DNA from: Dehalobacter sp. CP
GTDB lineage: Bacteria; Bacillota_B; Desulfitobacteriia; Desulfitobacteriales; Syntrophobotulaceae
Reading direction: 5' to 3'
NCBI GenBank assembly: GCA_009910795.1
Contig: VMEE01000076.1
Coordinates: 1-64,000 of the forward strand
DNA: 64,000 bases
The position numbers and the translations under genes are program-made. Shown here one piece after another: positions 45,495 through 54,528 of the stretch; the stretch's first letter is position 1, and every line of letters begins with the position of its first letter. A model generated the notes under the pieces. It saw only the letters and a program-made list of their open reading frames with translations. It did not search any database and was not told where the DNA came from.

Positions 45495-46433
45495 ATGCGT
45501 AACTTTTATGATAAAACAACTACACATCCGTGTTACTCCTCAAAGGCACAGCATAAATATGCTCGGATTCACTTGCCTGTTGCACCCGCTTGCAATATCA
45601 GCTGCAATTACTGCAGCCGTGAATATGACTGTGTCAATGAAAGCCGGCCGGGAGTAACCAGTGAGCTGCTTGCACCGGAAGATGCGCTGGACAGATATCA
45701 GATTGCCCGAAAAAAATTAAACAATTTGACGGTTGTCGGCATTGCCGGGCCGGGAGATGCTTTGGCGAACTGGGAAAACACCAGAAGGACACTGGAACTT
45801 ATTTATGGGTATGAACAAGATGAAATAAGCGCTGTGGACAAAAATTCTAATAGCAATCCGGCACTGATGAGCAATGCGTTGAATTTTTGTTTGTCTACAA
45901 ACGGCCTGCTTCTACCCGAACTTGCTAAAGAAATCGTGGCTTTAAATGTCCGGCATGTCACGGTTACTGTAAACAGTCTGGATCCGGTTATCGGAGCCCT
46001 AATTTATCACAGCGTAAACTACCGCGGGAAAACATATTACGGAACTGAAGGTGCTGAGCTTCTTATCCGGAATCAGCTGGAAGGAATTAAACAGCTTGTG
46101 GAATACGGCGTCCTGGTCAAAATAAATATTGTGATGATCGAAGGAATTAATGACGATCATGTCCCTGAGGTTGTCAAGAAAATGAAAGAACTAGGAGTCT
46201 TCACCACCAACATTATGCCCTTTATTCCGGTTAAAGGAAGTCCGTTTGAAAACCGGACGGCAACGGATACGAAAAGCATCCTGAAAATGAGATTGCAATG
46301 CGGAAAGTTTATGCGGCAGATGTCTCATTGTAAACAATGCAGAGCCGATGCAGTCGGTATGCTTGGTAAGGACTGTTCCGGCGAATTGTTCAGAAGAAAG
46401 AATAAGTGCAGGATTCAGACTGAAGCCGGTTAA
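45495..46433 (+). CDS. nifB: FeMo-cofactor biosynthesis radical SAM protein NifB
   Basis: A 312-residue radical SAM protein with CNISCNYCSREYDC (the CxxxCxxC set) and CKQCRADAVG near the C-terminus. It builds the carbide-containing 8Fe core (NifB-co). It lacks the C-terminal NifX-like domain found in proteobacterial NifB, as common in Firmicutes and archaea. ATG 45495 is chosen over GTG 45486; the AGGTG between them is the likely ribosome-binding site. Confidence 0.94.
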   Translation: MRNFYDKTTTHPCYSSKAQHKYARIHLPVAPACNISCNYCSREYDCVNESRPGVTSELLAPEDALDRYQIARKKLNNLTVVGIAGPGDALANWENTRRTLELIYGYEQDEISAVDKNSNSNPALMSNALNFCLSTNGLLLPELAKEIVALNVRHVTVTVNSLDPVIGALIYHSVNYRGKTYYGTEGAELLIRNQLEGIKQLVEYGVLVKINIVMIEGINDDHVPEVVKKMKELGVFTTNIMPFIPVKGSPFENRTATDTKSILKMRLQCGKFMRQMSHCKQCRADAVGMLGKDCSGELFRRKNKCRIQTEAG

Positions 46434-46448
46434 AAAGGAGGGGGAGCT

Positions 46449-47090
46449 ATGGCCCATAAAATGACTGTTATGCTGGATAAAGAGGGTAAGACTGCCCTTC
46501 TGACGGATTTATGCAGAGCTGTTACTTTCGTAAGAAATGCGGGCGTTTGGAGCGAAGAAGTCGCTAAGGAATTTACTTTAAGCGGAATAACCTCCATGGA
46601 AGAATTGCGAGATAAGATTGCGGATCTGACCGCATTTATGGCGGATAGCAAAATTCTTGCGGCGGAAAAAATGGAGGGGATTGTTTTAAATATTCTCAAA
46701 CAGAAAAAAATCAAAATCTGGGAAGTTAAAGGGCGCCCGCCGGAGTTTCTCGATAAGATTCTGCAGAACGAGGAAGAAGAGCTTATACAGGAGAAGGGTT
46801 TGTTGTTAAAAACGGCGGCTGAAAATGAAGATAAACGTTTCATCCGGGAAATATCCTCAGGTCATTATGTTGTTTCACTTGAAGAGATTCAGGAGAATCA
46901 TTTGCAGGTTACGACGAAGCAGGTTCTTTTGCCGTTTCTCCGGCAGAAAAAATTCCGGGTATTAGAGGTCATCTGCAATCATATTCCCCAGTGGCTTGAG
47001 CCTGAACTGATAGCCTGCAGATGCAGCCTGCAAATATGCAGGCAAGATGAGGGGCGCGTAGAGCTCATCGTTACACCTGCTTTGACCTGA
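46449..47090 (+). CDS. AnfO-like nitrogenase accessory protein
   Basis: A 213-residue protein, probably of the AnfO family first seen with Fe-only nitrogenase. The N-terminus (KMTVMLDKEG) is followed by a helical middle with KIKIWEVKGRPPEFLD, and a C-terminal domain with VLEVICNHIPQWLEPEL. The precise role of AnfO is not settled; heme binding or alternative-cofactor processing have been considered. Assignment rests on overall pattern and context between nifB and nifV and is moderate. No anfG or vnfG is present. Confidence 0.6.
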   Translation: MAHKMTVMLDKEGKTALLTDLCRAVTFVRNAGVWSEEVAKEFTLSGITSMEELRDKIADLTAFMADSKILAAEKMEGIVLNILKQKKIKIWEVKGRPPEFLDKILQNEEEELIQEKGLLLKTAAENEDKRFIREISSGHYVVSLEEIQENHLQVTTKQVLLPFLRQKKFRVLEVICNHIPQWLEPELIACRCSLQICRQDEGRVELIVTPALT

Positions 47091-47104
47091 AAGGAGAAAA
47101 CAAG

Positions 47105-48253
47105 GTGAGGAAGATCGACTTATTCGATACAACTTTAAGAGACGGGGAACAATCACTGGAAGCGACGATGGACAGCTCTCAGAAATTAGAGATTGCCAGA
47201 CAGCTGGTCAGGCTTGGCGTCGATGTCATCGAAGTAGGATTTCCGGCTTCTTCGCCGAATGACTTTCAATCTGTCCGAAGAATCAGTCAGGAAATCCGGG
47301 GAGCTATTGTCTGCGGCCTGGCAAGGTGCGTGCAAAGAGATATCGATCTTTGTGCTGACGCCATGTTGGGGAGCAAAAATACCCGAATTAACATCGGATT
47401 GGCCATATCACCCATTCATATGGACAAAAAGCTTGGGTTAAGACCCGATCAGGTTGTGGAGAAAGCAGTCTGGGCAGTCAAATATGCGGGGAAAACGTTT
47501 CATGAGGTGCAATTTTTCCTGGAAGACGCTTTGCGCGGTCAATTTGATTTTCTGGTGTGGATCATGGAAAGTGTGATCAAAGCTGGAGCTACTGTTGTTA
47601 CAATTTCGGATACCGTGGGAGTCGGCATGCCCTGGAAGTACGGAGAATTAATTAGAAAGCTTAAAGAAACTGTTCAGCATATCGAAAGAGTCAAGTTGAG
47701 TGTTCACTGTCATAATGATCTAGGCCTGGCGACAGCAAACGCTATAACAGCTTTACTGGCCGGGGCAGACCAGGTGGAAGGTACGATTAACGGTATTGGC
47801 GAAAGAGCAGGAAACGCTTCGCTGGAGGAAATTATTATGGCCTTGTATCTGGAACAAAACGATTCTGGGATAACGACGGGAGCTGAAATCAGACAGATCT
47901 ACGAGACCAGTAAAACGGTATCCAGAATTACCGGAATTCCACTTCCCCGCTACAAGGCAGTTGTCGGAACGAATATGTTTTCTCATGCTTCAGGCATTCA
48001 TCAGGACGGAATTATCAAAGAAAAGCTGACCTACGAACCATTTGATCCTCAAATTATTGGCGCGCCTGCAGGAAAGATCGTTCTTACAGCCAGGTCGGGC
48101 CGGAATGCCTTAAAACACAAATTAAAAGAGCTTGGCTACGAATACTGCCAAGCAGAGCTGGATCAAATTTATAGCATTTTTATCCGAATGGCGGATAAGA
48201 AAAAGAGAACATTCAATGAGCATGATCTGATCCGTTTGGTTACATTATCATGA
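47105..48253 (+). CDS. nifV: Homocitrate synthase NifV
   Basis: A 382-residue DRE-TIM metallolyase. DTTLRDGEQ (about 6-14), HCHNDLGLATAN and GTINGIGERAGN are the acyl-CoA synthase signatures. Homocitrate is the organic ligand of FeMo-co; position at the end of the nif operon favours NifV over isopropylmalate synthase. The GTG start at 47105 follows AAAGGAGAAAACAAG. It lacks the LeuA regulatory domain. Confidence 0.92.
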   Translation: MRKIDLFDTTLRDGEQSLEATMDSSQKLEIARQLVRLGVDVIEVGFPASSPNDFQSVRRISQEIRGAIVCGLARCVQRDIDLCADAMLGSKNTRINIGLAISPIHMDKKLGLRPDQVVEKAVWAVKYAGKTFHEVQFFLEDALRGQFDFLVWIMESVIKAGATVVTISDTVGVGMPWKYGELIRKLKETVQHIERVKLSVHCHNDLGLATANAITALLAGADQVEGTINGIGERAGNASLEEIIMALYLEQNDSGITTGAEIRQIYETSKTVSRITGIPLPRYKAVVGTNMFSHASGIHQDGIIKEKLTYEPFDPQIIGAPAGKIVLTARSGRNALKHKLKELGYEYCQAELDQIYSIFIRMADKKKRTFNEHDLIRLVTLS

Positions 48254-48290
48254 CAAGTAGAAAAGACGATACTGTGACGAATAATGAATT

Positions 48291-48746
48291 TTAATGCTTT
48301 CTGCGCAGACATATCAATTGGGTGTGGTCCCAACCGATTTTTTTATAGAAGTTCAAAGCTGGTGTATTGGTTTTGTCAGCCAGTAACTGCAAACGAGTGG
48401 CACCCTTTTCGACTGCCCAATCTTCAATTGAAGAAAGCAGTTGTTTCCCAATCCCATTCCCCTGGTATTCCCGGTTGACAATTAAATCTTCAATTACGGC
48501 AACTTGTCCGCCCTCGGCAGTTGATATCAGCAGTTGGCATGTAACCATGCCAACGATTTTTTTGCCCAGTTCGGCAACCATAACACAGCGGTTCATGCTG
48601 TCATTCAGCATCATTTTTAAGCCGCTTTGTTGTCTTTCATCATTCGGTTCAAAATCTTGTTCTATAGAGAACAGGACGGTCAATAAGTCACTAAGATCAG
48701 GGATATCCTTATATTCCGCTTTTCTGATTGTGTAGTTATGTATCAT
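48291..48746 (-). CDS. GNAT family N-acetyltransferase
   Basis: A 151-residue acetyltransferase. The acetyl-CoA binding block VNREYQGNGIGKQLL (about 92-106) is clear, and the C-terminal YKKIGW is typical. The substrate is unknown; small stand-alone GNATs of this type often acetylate amines or peptides. It converges with nifV and starts at 48746 behind AAGGAAG. Confidence 0.85.
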   Translation of the reverse strand: MIHNYTIRKAEYKDIPDLSDLLTVLFSIEQDFEPNDERQQSGLKMMLNDSMNRCVMVAELGKKIVGMVTCQLLISTAEGGQVAVIEDLIVNREYQGNGIGKQLLSSIEDWAVEKGATRLQLLADKTNTPALNFYKKIGWDHTQLICLRRKH

Positions 48747-48935
48747 AAAGTAAACTTCCTTAAGAGGTAGTGATATTTATTTCATTATAACATATATTTT
48801 ACATCCGCCAGAACAATTACGTCCTGGGATCGGCAGCTTTCTCCGACTTCACACCGGTCACTGTAATGATGGAGAATGCCGGGCGAAGCACGATGCGAAG
48901 CGCAGACTTTTTGTTCCAAGGATGCAGCGATTTTA

Positions 48936-48964
48936 TTGACAATGTCCTGATTGTCTACTATAGT
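48936..48964 (+). promoter_or_regulatory. Promoter of the decarboxylase-speE unit
   Basis: TTGACA (48936-48941), 17 bases, TATAGT (48959-48964), 55 bases before the decarboxylase start. Confidence 0.7.
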
Positions 48965-49018
48965 AACGTTGAACTATTTTATCCAGAAATCAGACCATAG
49001 CAGAGGGTGGAGATTTTT

Positions 49019-50470
49019 ATGCAGTTAGCTTCTCAGGACAGAGCGCCTATTTATGAAGCCCTTCAGAAATATAAAGCGATGCGGATCGTGCCATTTGATG
49101 TACCGGGACATAAGCAAGGGAGAGGTAATCCGGAGCTAAGGGAGTTTCTCGGGGAAAAATGTCTTTCCGTTGATGTTAATGCCATGAAACCCCTGGATAA
49201 TCTAGGACATCCTGTTTCGGTCATTAAAGAAGCGGAGGAGCTTGCTGCGGATGCTTTTGGCGCCTGCCATGCGTTTTTCATGGTTAATGGAACAACTTCG
49301 GCAGTCCAGGCGATGATCATGAGTGTCTGCAAAAGAGGCGATAAGATCATTATGCCGCGCAATGTCCATAAAAGTGCCATTAATGCGCTGATTATCAGCG
49401 GGGCGGTCCCGGTATACGTAAATCCCGGAGTCAATAACACGCTCGGCATACCTCTGGGGATGTCCATCAGTGATGTACAAAAAGCGATGGAGCAGCACCC
49501 GGATGCCAAGGCGATTTTCGTTAATAACCCAACCTATTATGGCATATGCTCAGACCTGAAGACCATCACCGAGCTTGCCCATCAAAATGGCATGTTTGTA
49601 CTGGCTGATGAAGCACACGGGACCCATTTTTACTTTGGGGAAAACCTGCCGTTGAATGCGATGGCGGCCGGAGCGGATATGGCGGCGGTCAGTATGCATA
49701 AAACCGGCGGAAGCTTAAGTCAAAGTTCTTTCTTGCTGATCGGCAGCCGTTTGAATATTGGACATGTCCGGCAGATTATCAACCTGACTCAGACGACCAG
49801 CGCTTCTTACCTGCTTTTATCTTCTTTGGATATCTCCAGGCGTAATCTGGCGCTTGACGGGAAAAATATCTTTGCCAAGGTCGTTTCCTTAGCGGACTAT
49901 GGACGGGATGAAATCAATAAAATTAGCGGATATTATGCTTTCTCGAAAGAATTAATCAATGGTGATTCGGTTTTTGATTTTGATACGACGAAGCTTGTTG
50001 TACATACCCGCGATATCGGGTTAGCCGGAGTTGAGGTTTATGATATACTCCGCGATCATTATGATATTCAGATCGAATTTGGTGACATCGGAAATATTTT
50101 AGCGATTATCTCTGTCGGTGACAGAGCGCTGGCTCTGGAACGCTTGGTTTCATCTTTGTCGGAGATTAAGAGGCTTTATATGCGGGATAAAACAGGTATG
50201 TTTGATCACGAGTACATTACGCCTGATGTTGCGATGGCTCCGCAGCAGGCTTTTTATTCCAACCAGCATTCTCTTCCTATCCGCCAAAGTGCAGGTCAAA
50301 TCAGCGGTGAGTTTGTGATGGCCTATCCGCCGGGGATTCCGATTCTCGCACCGGGAGAACGGATTACTGAGGAAATTATTGATTACATTGTCTATGCCAA
50401 GAGCAAAGGAAGTTTTCTCACCGGGACGGAAGATATGTTTATTGAAAATATCAGGGTTGTGGGGGAATAA
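49019..50470 (+). CDS. Orn/Lys/Arg decarboxylase (SpeA-like)
   Basis: A 483-residue fold type I PLP decarboxylase, like Bacillus SpeA (about 490). FDVPGHKQG (about 26-34), MVNGTTSAVQ, LADEAHGTHF and the PLP-lysine block SMHKTGGSLSQ are present, with the C-terminal AYPPGIPILAPGE. Substrate choice between arginine, ornithine and lysine cannot be read from sequence alone. Start ATG 49019 follows GGGTGGAGAT. It is three bases from speE, so polyamine synthesis is the likely role. Confidence 0.9.
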   Translation: MQLASQDRAPIYEALQKYKAMRIVPFDVPGHKQGRGNPELREFLGEKCLSVDVNAMKPLDNLGHPVSVIKEAEELAADAFGACHAFFMVNGTTSAVQAMIMSVCKRGDKIIMPRNVHKSAINALIISGAVPVYVNPGVNNTLGIPLGMSISDVQKAMEQHPDAKAIFVNNPTYYGICSDLKTITELAHQNGMFVLADEAHGTHFYFGENLPLNAMAAGADMAAVSMHKTGGSLSQSSFLLIGSRLNIGHVRQIINLTQTTSASYLLLSSLDISRRNLALDGKNIFAKVVSLADYGRDEINKISGYYAFSKELINGDSVFDFDTTKLVVHTRDIGLAGVEVYDILRDHYDIQIEFGDIGNILAIISVGDRALALERLVSSLSEIKRLYMRDKTGMFDHEYITPDVAMAPQQAFYSNQHSLPIRQSAGQISGEFVMAYPPGIPILAPGERITEEIIDYIVYAKSKGSFLTGTEDMFIENIRVVGE

Positions 50471-50473
50471 AGT

Positions 50474-51328
50474 ATGGAACTATGGTATACGGAACAGCAT
50501 ACCCAAAATGTTCGCTTTACCATCAAAGTCGACGAGCAGCTCTACACTGGACAGAGTGAATACCAACGAATTGACGTCTTTAAGTCCAAGGAGTTCGGAA
50601 CGTTCTTAACTTTGGACGGACTGATGATGGTGACAGAAAAGGATGAGTTTATTTATCATGATATGATTGTGCATGTCCCTATGGCAACGAATCCCGGGAT
50701 TAAGAACGTCATGGTTATTGGTGCCGGAGACGGCGGTACCGTTAGGGAGCTCGCCCGTTATAAAACCATTGAGAACATCGATATGGTGGAAATCGATAAA
50801 ATGGTGGTCGATGTTTGCCGGAAATATTTGCCTCAGACAGCTTGCAAGCTTGACGATCCGCGGGTGCATCTTCATTATGAAGACGGCCTGAGATTTGTAC
50901 GCTCCAGGGAAAATACCTATGACCTTATCATTGTTGATTCCACCGACCCATTCGGTCCGGGGGAAGGGCTCTTTACCAGAGAGTTCTATGGCAACTGCTT
51001 TAAAGCTTTGAAAGAAGAAGGCATCCTGGTCAATCAGCATGAAAGTCCTTATTATAATGCGTATGCGCAAGCCATGCAAAGGGCCCATAAACGCATCCGG
51101 GAATATTTCCCGATTTGTAAGGTCTACCAGGCCCATATTCCGACCTATCCTTCAGGTCACTGGTTATTCGGTTTTGCTTCAAAAAAGTATGACCCGGTAA
51201 TGGATGTCAAAGAAGAGGTCTGGAATCAGCTTGGGTTAAAAACCCGGTATTATAATACGGATATACACAAAGGAAGCTTTGCCCTTCCGACGTATGTGAA
51301 GAACCTCTTGACAGATACCGTGGAGTAA
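50474..51328 (+). CDS. speE: Polyamine aminopropyltransferase (spermidine synthase)
   Basis: A 284-residue SpeE. VIGAGDGGTVRELARY (about 74-89) binds decarboxylated SAM, DSTDPFGPG (about 155-163) contains the catalytic Asp, and the N-terminal strand domain (LWYTEQHTQNVRF) is typical. It transfers aminopropyl from decarboxylated SAM to putrescine or agmatine. It is coupled to the decarboxylase. No speD or speB lies in the window. Confidence 0.93.
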   Translation: MELWYTEQHTQNVRFTIKVDEQLYTGQSEYQRIDVFKSKEFGTFLTLDGLMMVTEKDEFIYHDMIVHVPMATNPGIKNVMVIGAGDGGTVRELARYKTIENIDMVEIDKMVVDVCRKYLPQTACKLDDPRVHLHYEDGLRFVRSRENTYDLIIVDSTDPFGPGEGLFTREFYGNCFKALKEEGILVNQHESPYYNAYAQAMQRAHKRIREYFPICKVYQAHIPTYPSGHWLFGFASKKYDPVMDVKEEVWNQLGLKTRYYNTDIHKGSFALPTYVKNLLTDTVE

Positions 51329-51383
51329 AAGCAGAGTGATATCAGCACGTGCACACTTTTCAGTAATGACATATTGCATAAAT

Positions 51384-51422
51384 AATCGCCCTGGAGCTCA
51401 AGAGACTTCAGGGCGATTTAAT
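51384..51422 (+). terminator. Intrinsic terminator after speE
   Basis: AATCGCCCTG (51384-51393) pairs with CAGGGCGATT (51409-51418), followed by TAATT. Confidence 0.75.
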
Positions 51423-51482
51423 TCTGACACTGCGTTTGGGTAATTCTGTGGACTAAAGACTAACTAAAATATATTTGGGCCT

Positions 51483-51587
51483 GTCTGCGTGCCACAATAT
51501 CCGCGTGCCATGGATGGCACAATCCGAACAAAAGAGCCGCGCTTCGCCATCCAGGCTCCGCTCGTCGCGGAACTGTGGCACGCAGAC
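51483..51587. repeat. Palindromic repeat element A
   Basis: Perfect 14-bp inverted ends GTCTGCGTGCCACA (51483-51496) and TGTGGCACGCAGAC (51574-51587) enclose GCCATGGATGGC-type and GCGCTTCGCCATCC sequences. It is related in ends and internal motifs to elements at 51722-51879 and 54529-54681. No ORF is present. It is a MITE-like or structured intergenic repeat. Confidence 0.8.
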
Positions 51588-51721
51588 TGATCAGAGGGTT
51601 ATTCAAGCAGGTCTGCATGTCAGAATACAGCTCGTTATGTAGCTATTTTAAGAACGTCTTACTAGTACATCGATTCCAAAATAACGTTACTTCAAAAAAG
51701 TTTTCACTAACTCCAGATTAG
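51588..51721. other. Spacer between repeat elements A and B
   Basis: AT-rich DNA with no ORF or clear structure. Confidence 0.3.
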
Positions 51722-51879
51722 GTCTCCGTAATGGATGGCCAGCGTCAAGCGGAGCATGGATTGCGTAGCGCGGCTGTTTGACGGCCACGGATGGCCTAAT
51801 GTCGCGATGCCATGGATGGCAAGGAGCGACTCGCCAAGGAGGGCGCAACCTGCCGAAAGCGGCCATCCATTACGGAGAC
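51722..51879. repeat. Palindromic repeat element B
   Basis: Perfect 19-bp inverted ends, GTCTCCGTAATGGATGGCC (51722-51740) and its complement (51861-51879). The 120-bp interior (AGCGGAGCATGG, then CGGCTGTTTGACGGCCACGG, ATGCCATGGATGGCAA and GAGCGACTCGCCA) is nearly identical to element C. GC content is higher than in the flanking DNA. There is no transposase. Confidence 0.88.
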
Positions 51880-52244
51880 TGACCTGAGCAAGATAATGTA
51901 ATATCGGCTGGAAAAGTAAGGTACAAGAACCATCCTTTGAAAATTTTCTGGTTTTAATTAACGGGAATTTGCGTTATGATGTAAATGCAAATAGTATAAA
52001 GGTCCTAAGAGAAAAGACCAAAGTCCCGGATAAATAGCCTATTAGTCCTATTAGCCCGAATGGTTTGCAGGATCGAGCCAAATCAGTTATTAAATTTTTC
52101 GTATTTTTAACACAATCACGACAAATTTTACCTAAAATATTCCAGAAACGATCAAAAAAAAAATAAAGGATATTAAATTATTTTCAAGAATTAATCAATC
52201 AAAAATATTTCCACAAAAAATAAAAAATGGGATAAAAAGGAATC
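51880..52244 (+). other. Leader region of the GGDEF gene
   Basis: No ORF. AAAGGTCC...AAAGACCAAAGTCCCGGATAAA and CCTATTAGTCCTATTAG (about 51998-52057) suggest some RNA structure, but no known c-di-GMP riboswitch signature was found. The 120 bases before the start are very AT-rich. Confidence 0.3.
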
Positions 52245-53390
52245 ATGGACAAGATCAATTGGTATAAGGATAATTGGAGACAAAAACTTTTTCTGTTTAA
52301 TGCCTGTATAATCGGAGCTTTTGTTATTGTCTATTTGTTTATTGGGGATAATGATAAGCTTTTCTTTTGGCTGCCAATCATTATTATTTTGTTTATATTC
52401 TCCTTTACTTTAAATGTGGGGATGCATAAGGAGATTCATAAAAAACGAATGGTTGAAAATGCCCTGAAGCAAAGTGAAGCGTTGTACCGTGGGGTAATAA
52501 ATAATGCAGCCGCAGGAATTGCCTTGCTGAACCAGGATGGGCATTATCATTACGTAAATGCGACCCTGTGCCGGATGACTGGTTTCTCACAGGAAGAGTT
52601 AATAAGGTTAACCTTTTTTGATTCGATTGTGCCTGAGGACCGGCAGGAGAGCATCATACATTGCCGGGAAGTATGGGAAGGCAAATACGCGTGGAAGAAA
52701 TGTGAGAAACAATTCCAATGCAAAGACGGACAGTCTTTATGGGCCGAAATCAATTTATCCACAGTTCGTGACAGCGGGGACAATGTCGTTCATCTAATCA
52801 TGATTGTTCTGGACATAACTGTCAGGAAAAAGTTGGAAAAGGAATTGCTGCACCAGGCAACCACAGACTATCTGACAGGCATTGATAACAGGCTTGCCTT
52901 TATGCAAAAAGCGCAGGAGGAATTTTCGCGCTCGGAGAGATATAAGCGGAGTTTTACGATGCTTTTGATTGACATTGATAAATTTAAAAGTGTGAACGAT
53001 CAGTATGGACATCTGGTCGGTGATCGGGTGCTAAAAGAGGTCGTCAAGGCTTTTAAGCTGGTTTTGCGTGAGATGGATATCCTGGCGCGGATCGGGGGAG
53101 AGGAATTCGCGGTAATTCCAGTAGAATCTGACCTTATGATGGCCCAAACTGTAGCCGAGAGAATCCAGCAGAAAGTCCTTGATGTCGTCATAGAAATGGA
53201 AAATAACGAAAAGATCCAGGTTTCTGTCAGCATCGGAATTGCTGAAAAGAAAGAACTGGACCTGAGTGTTGATGATATCTTTAAAAGAGCGGATGATGCA
53301 CTTTACGAGGCTAAAAATACAGGCCGAAACAGGATTGTCGTAGGAAGCGAATTAGTTGAAGATATGGGAGTTTGTTATGGTAATTCATGA
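52245..53390 (+). CDS. Membrane diguanylate cyclase with PAS sensor
   Basis: A 381-residue protein. Two N-terminal membrane helices (about 15-33 and 36-56) are followed by a PAS domain with PAC region (about 75-190) and a GGDEF domain (about 205-370). The active site reads GGEEF, and an RxxD inhibitory site (REMD) lies five residues before it, so activity and product inhibition are both expected. It makes cyclic di-GMP. Start ATG 52245 follows AAAAAGGAATC. Its end overlaps the cyclase-family gene by 14 bases. Confidence 0.93.
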   Translation: MDKINWYKDNWRQKLFLFNACIIGAFVIVYLFIGDNDKLFFWLPIIIILFIFSFTLNVGMHKEIHKKRMVENALKQSEALYRGVINNAAAGIALLNQDGHYHYVNATLCRMTGFSQEELIRLTFFDSIVPEDRQESIIHCREVWEGKYAWKKCEKQFQCKDGQSLWAEINLSTVRDSGDNVVHLIMIVLDITVRKKLEKELLHQATTDYLTGIDNRLAFMQKAQEEFSRSERYKRSFTMLLIDIDKFKSVNDQYGHLVGDRVLKEVVKAFKLVLREMDILARIGGEEFAVIPVESDLMMAQTVAERIQQKVLDVVIEMENNEKIQVSVSIGIAEKKELDLSVDDIFKRADDALYEAKNTGRNRIVVGSELVEDMGVCYGNS

Positions 53391-54009
53391 TATAACGATC
53401 CCGCTTTTTCCGGGAATGGTTTCTTATCCCGGGGATCCGCCGTTTCAATCAGAACCGGTGTATTCCCTAGACAAGGATGGATATCGTCTTTCGATGCTTT
53501 CGATGGGCTCCCATTGTGGAACCCATCTTGATGCGCCGTCTCATTGCCTGACAGGAGGAGGATCTGTTGACAGGATTCCTCTGGAGTTGCTTATCGGAGC
53601 GGCCAGGGTAATCGAAGTGGCGGTTGCGGGGAGTATCCTGCCTGACCATCTGATCCCCAAAGGAATCCGCGAAGGGGACAGGATCTTGTTTAAAACCCGG
53701 AACTCAGGCCTTTTAAAGGACCCTATGTTTCAACCGGAGTATACTTATCTTTCTTCCGAAGCCGCTGAATACCTTGCAGCAAAAAAGGTACAATTGGTTG
53801 GGATCGATTACTTGTCCATTGATGATTCTACGAGCAGCGCTTATTCAAGTCATACCATTCTGCTTTCCGGAAACAGTGCAGTATTAGAAGGACTAGACTT
53901 ATCTGAAGTTAATGAGGGAGATTACTTTCTTGTTGCACTGCCTCTAAAAATAAGAGACTGCGACGGCAGTCCCGTAAGAGCGGTTTTAATTGAAGGAATG
54001 AATCCATAA
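53377..54009 (+). CDS. Cyclase family / kynurenine formamidase-like metal hydrolase
   Basis: A 210-residue protein of the cyclase (PF04199) family. The metal motif HCGTHLDAPSH (about 46-56) and the later DYLSIDD block match KynB-type arylformamidases. Substrates include N-formylkynurenine and other amides or lactones; there is no tryptophan catabolism gene nearby, so the substrate is open. ATG 53377 behind GGGAG is used, inside the end of the GGDEF gene and therefore translationally coupled to it. Confidence 0.87.
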   Translation: MVIHDITIPLFPGMVSYPGDPPFQSEPVYSLDKDGYRLSMLSMGSHCGTHLDAPSHCLTGGGSVDRIPLELLIGAARVIEVAVAGSILPDHLIPKGIREGDRILFKTRNSGLLKDPMFQPEYTYLSSEAAEYLAAKKVQLVGIDYLSIDDSTSSAYSSHTILLSGNSAVLEGLDLSEVNEGDYFLVALPLKIRDCDGSPVRAVLIEGMNP

Positions 54010-54017
54010 ACAATCAA

Positions 54018-54347
54018 TTAGGGAGAAAGATGTTCGAGCCCCTGGGTCAGTATCCGATAAACATGATCGTCACTCAAAGAATAAACACTTGTCTTACCGG
54101 CCCGGCGTACCTTGACTAATTTATATTGCCGGAGAATTCTTAATTGGTGGGAGACGGCCGATTGGCTCATACTTAAAATTTCTGCCAGTTCATTCACATA
54201 CAGCTCATGATCCAGTAGTGCAAAAAGGATACGTATTCTGGAGAAATCCGCAAATACCTTATAAAAGTCTGCCAGTTCCAGGGATAGTTCTATACCTGGA
54301 ATATGTTTTTGGGGCTGTTCCGGGACAGGTGCGTGAAATACAGACAT
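54018..54347 (-). CDS. ArsR/SmtB family regulator
   Basis: A 109-residue winged-helix repressor. The HTH (about 50-75: LAEILSMSQSAVSHQLRIL) is typical. The ELYVNELAE segment precedes it, but the ELCVC metal-site cysteines of ArsR are absent, so a non-arsenic signal is likely. It is transcribed towards the cyclase gene. A 28-bp palindrome lies directly upstream and is the probable operator. Confidence 0.88.
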   Translation of the reverse strand: MSVFHAPVPEQPQKHIPGIELSLELADFYKVFADFSRIRILFALLDHELYVNELAEILSMSQSAVSHQLRILRQYKLVKVRRAGKTSVYSLSDDHVYRILTQGLEHLSP

Positions 54348-54383
54348 TTTAACGGCCTCCTAAAGCAAAATATAATCAAAACT

Positions 54384-54411
54384 GTACATATGCGCATATA
54401 TGCATATGTAC
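54384..54411. promoter_or_regulatory. ArsR-type operator palindrome
   Basis: GTACATATGC (54384-54393) and GCATATGTAC (54402-54411) are perfect inverted arms around an 8-base centre. It lies 37 bases upstream of the minus-strand ArsR start. Long AT-rich inverted repeats at this place are typical of ArsR/SmtB autoregulation. Confidence 0.75.
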
Positions 54412-54528
54412 GTATTTATAATACTAAGTATTGTTGGGGGCTGTCAATACATTCAGGCTGGATACTTACAGTTCCTTGCCTAGTATACCGTTCTCTAAAT
54501 AACTAGACATTAAAACCTTCATAGCAGG

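Noticed and set aside
46449..47090. A Fe-only nitrogenase system
   Set aside because: The AnfO-like gene is alone. NifD has Mo-type cofactor blocks and there is no anfG.
51483..51879. Repeat elements as insertion sequences
   Set aside because: No transposase ORF is present and the size is only 105-160 bp. They are at most non-autonomous elements.
51998..52080. A c-di-GMP riboswitch upstream of the GGDEF gene
   Set aside because: The conserved GEMM-I core (CACGCACAGGGCAAACC-like) was not found, only general pairing potential.
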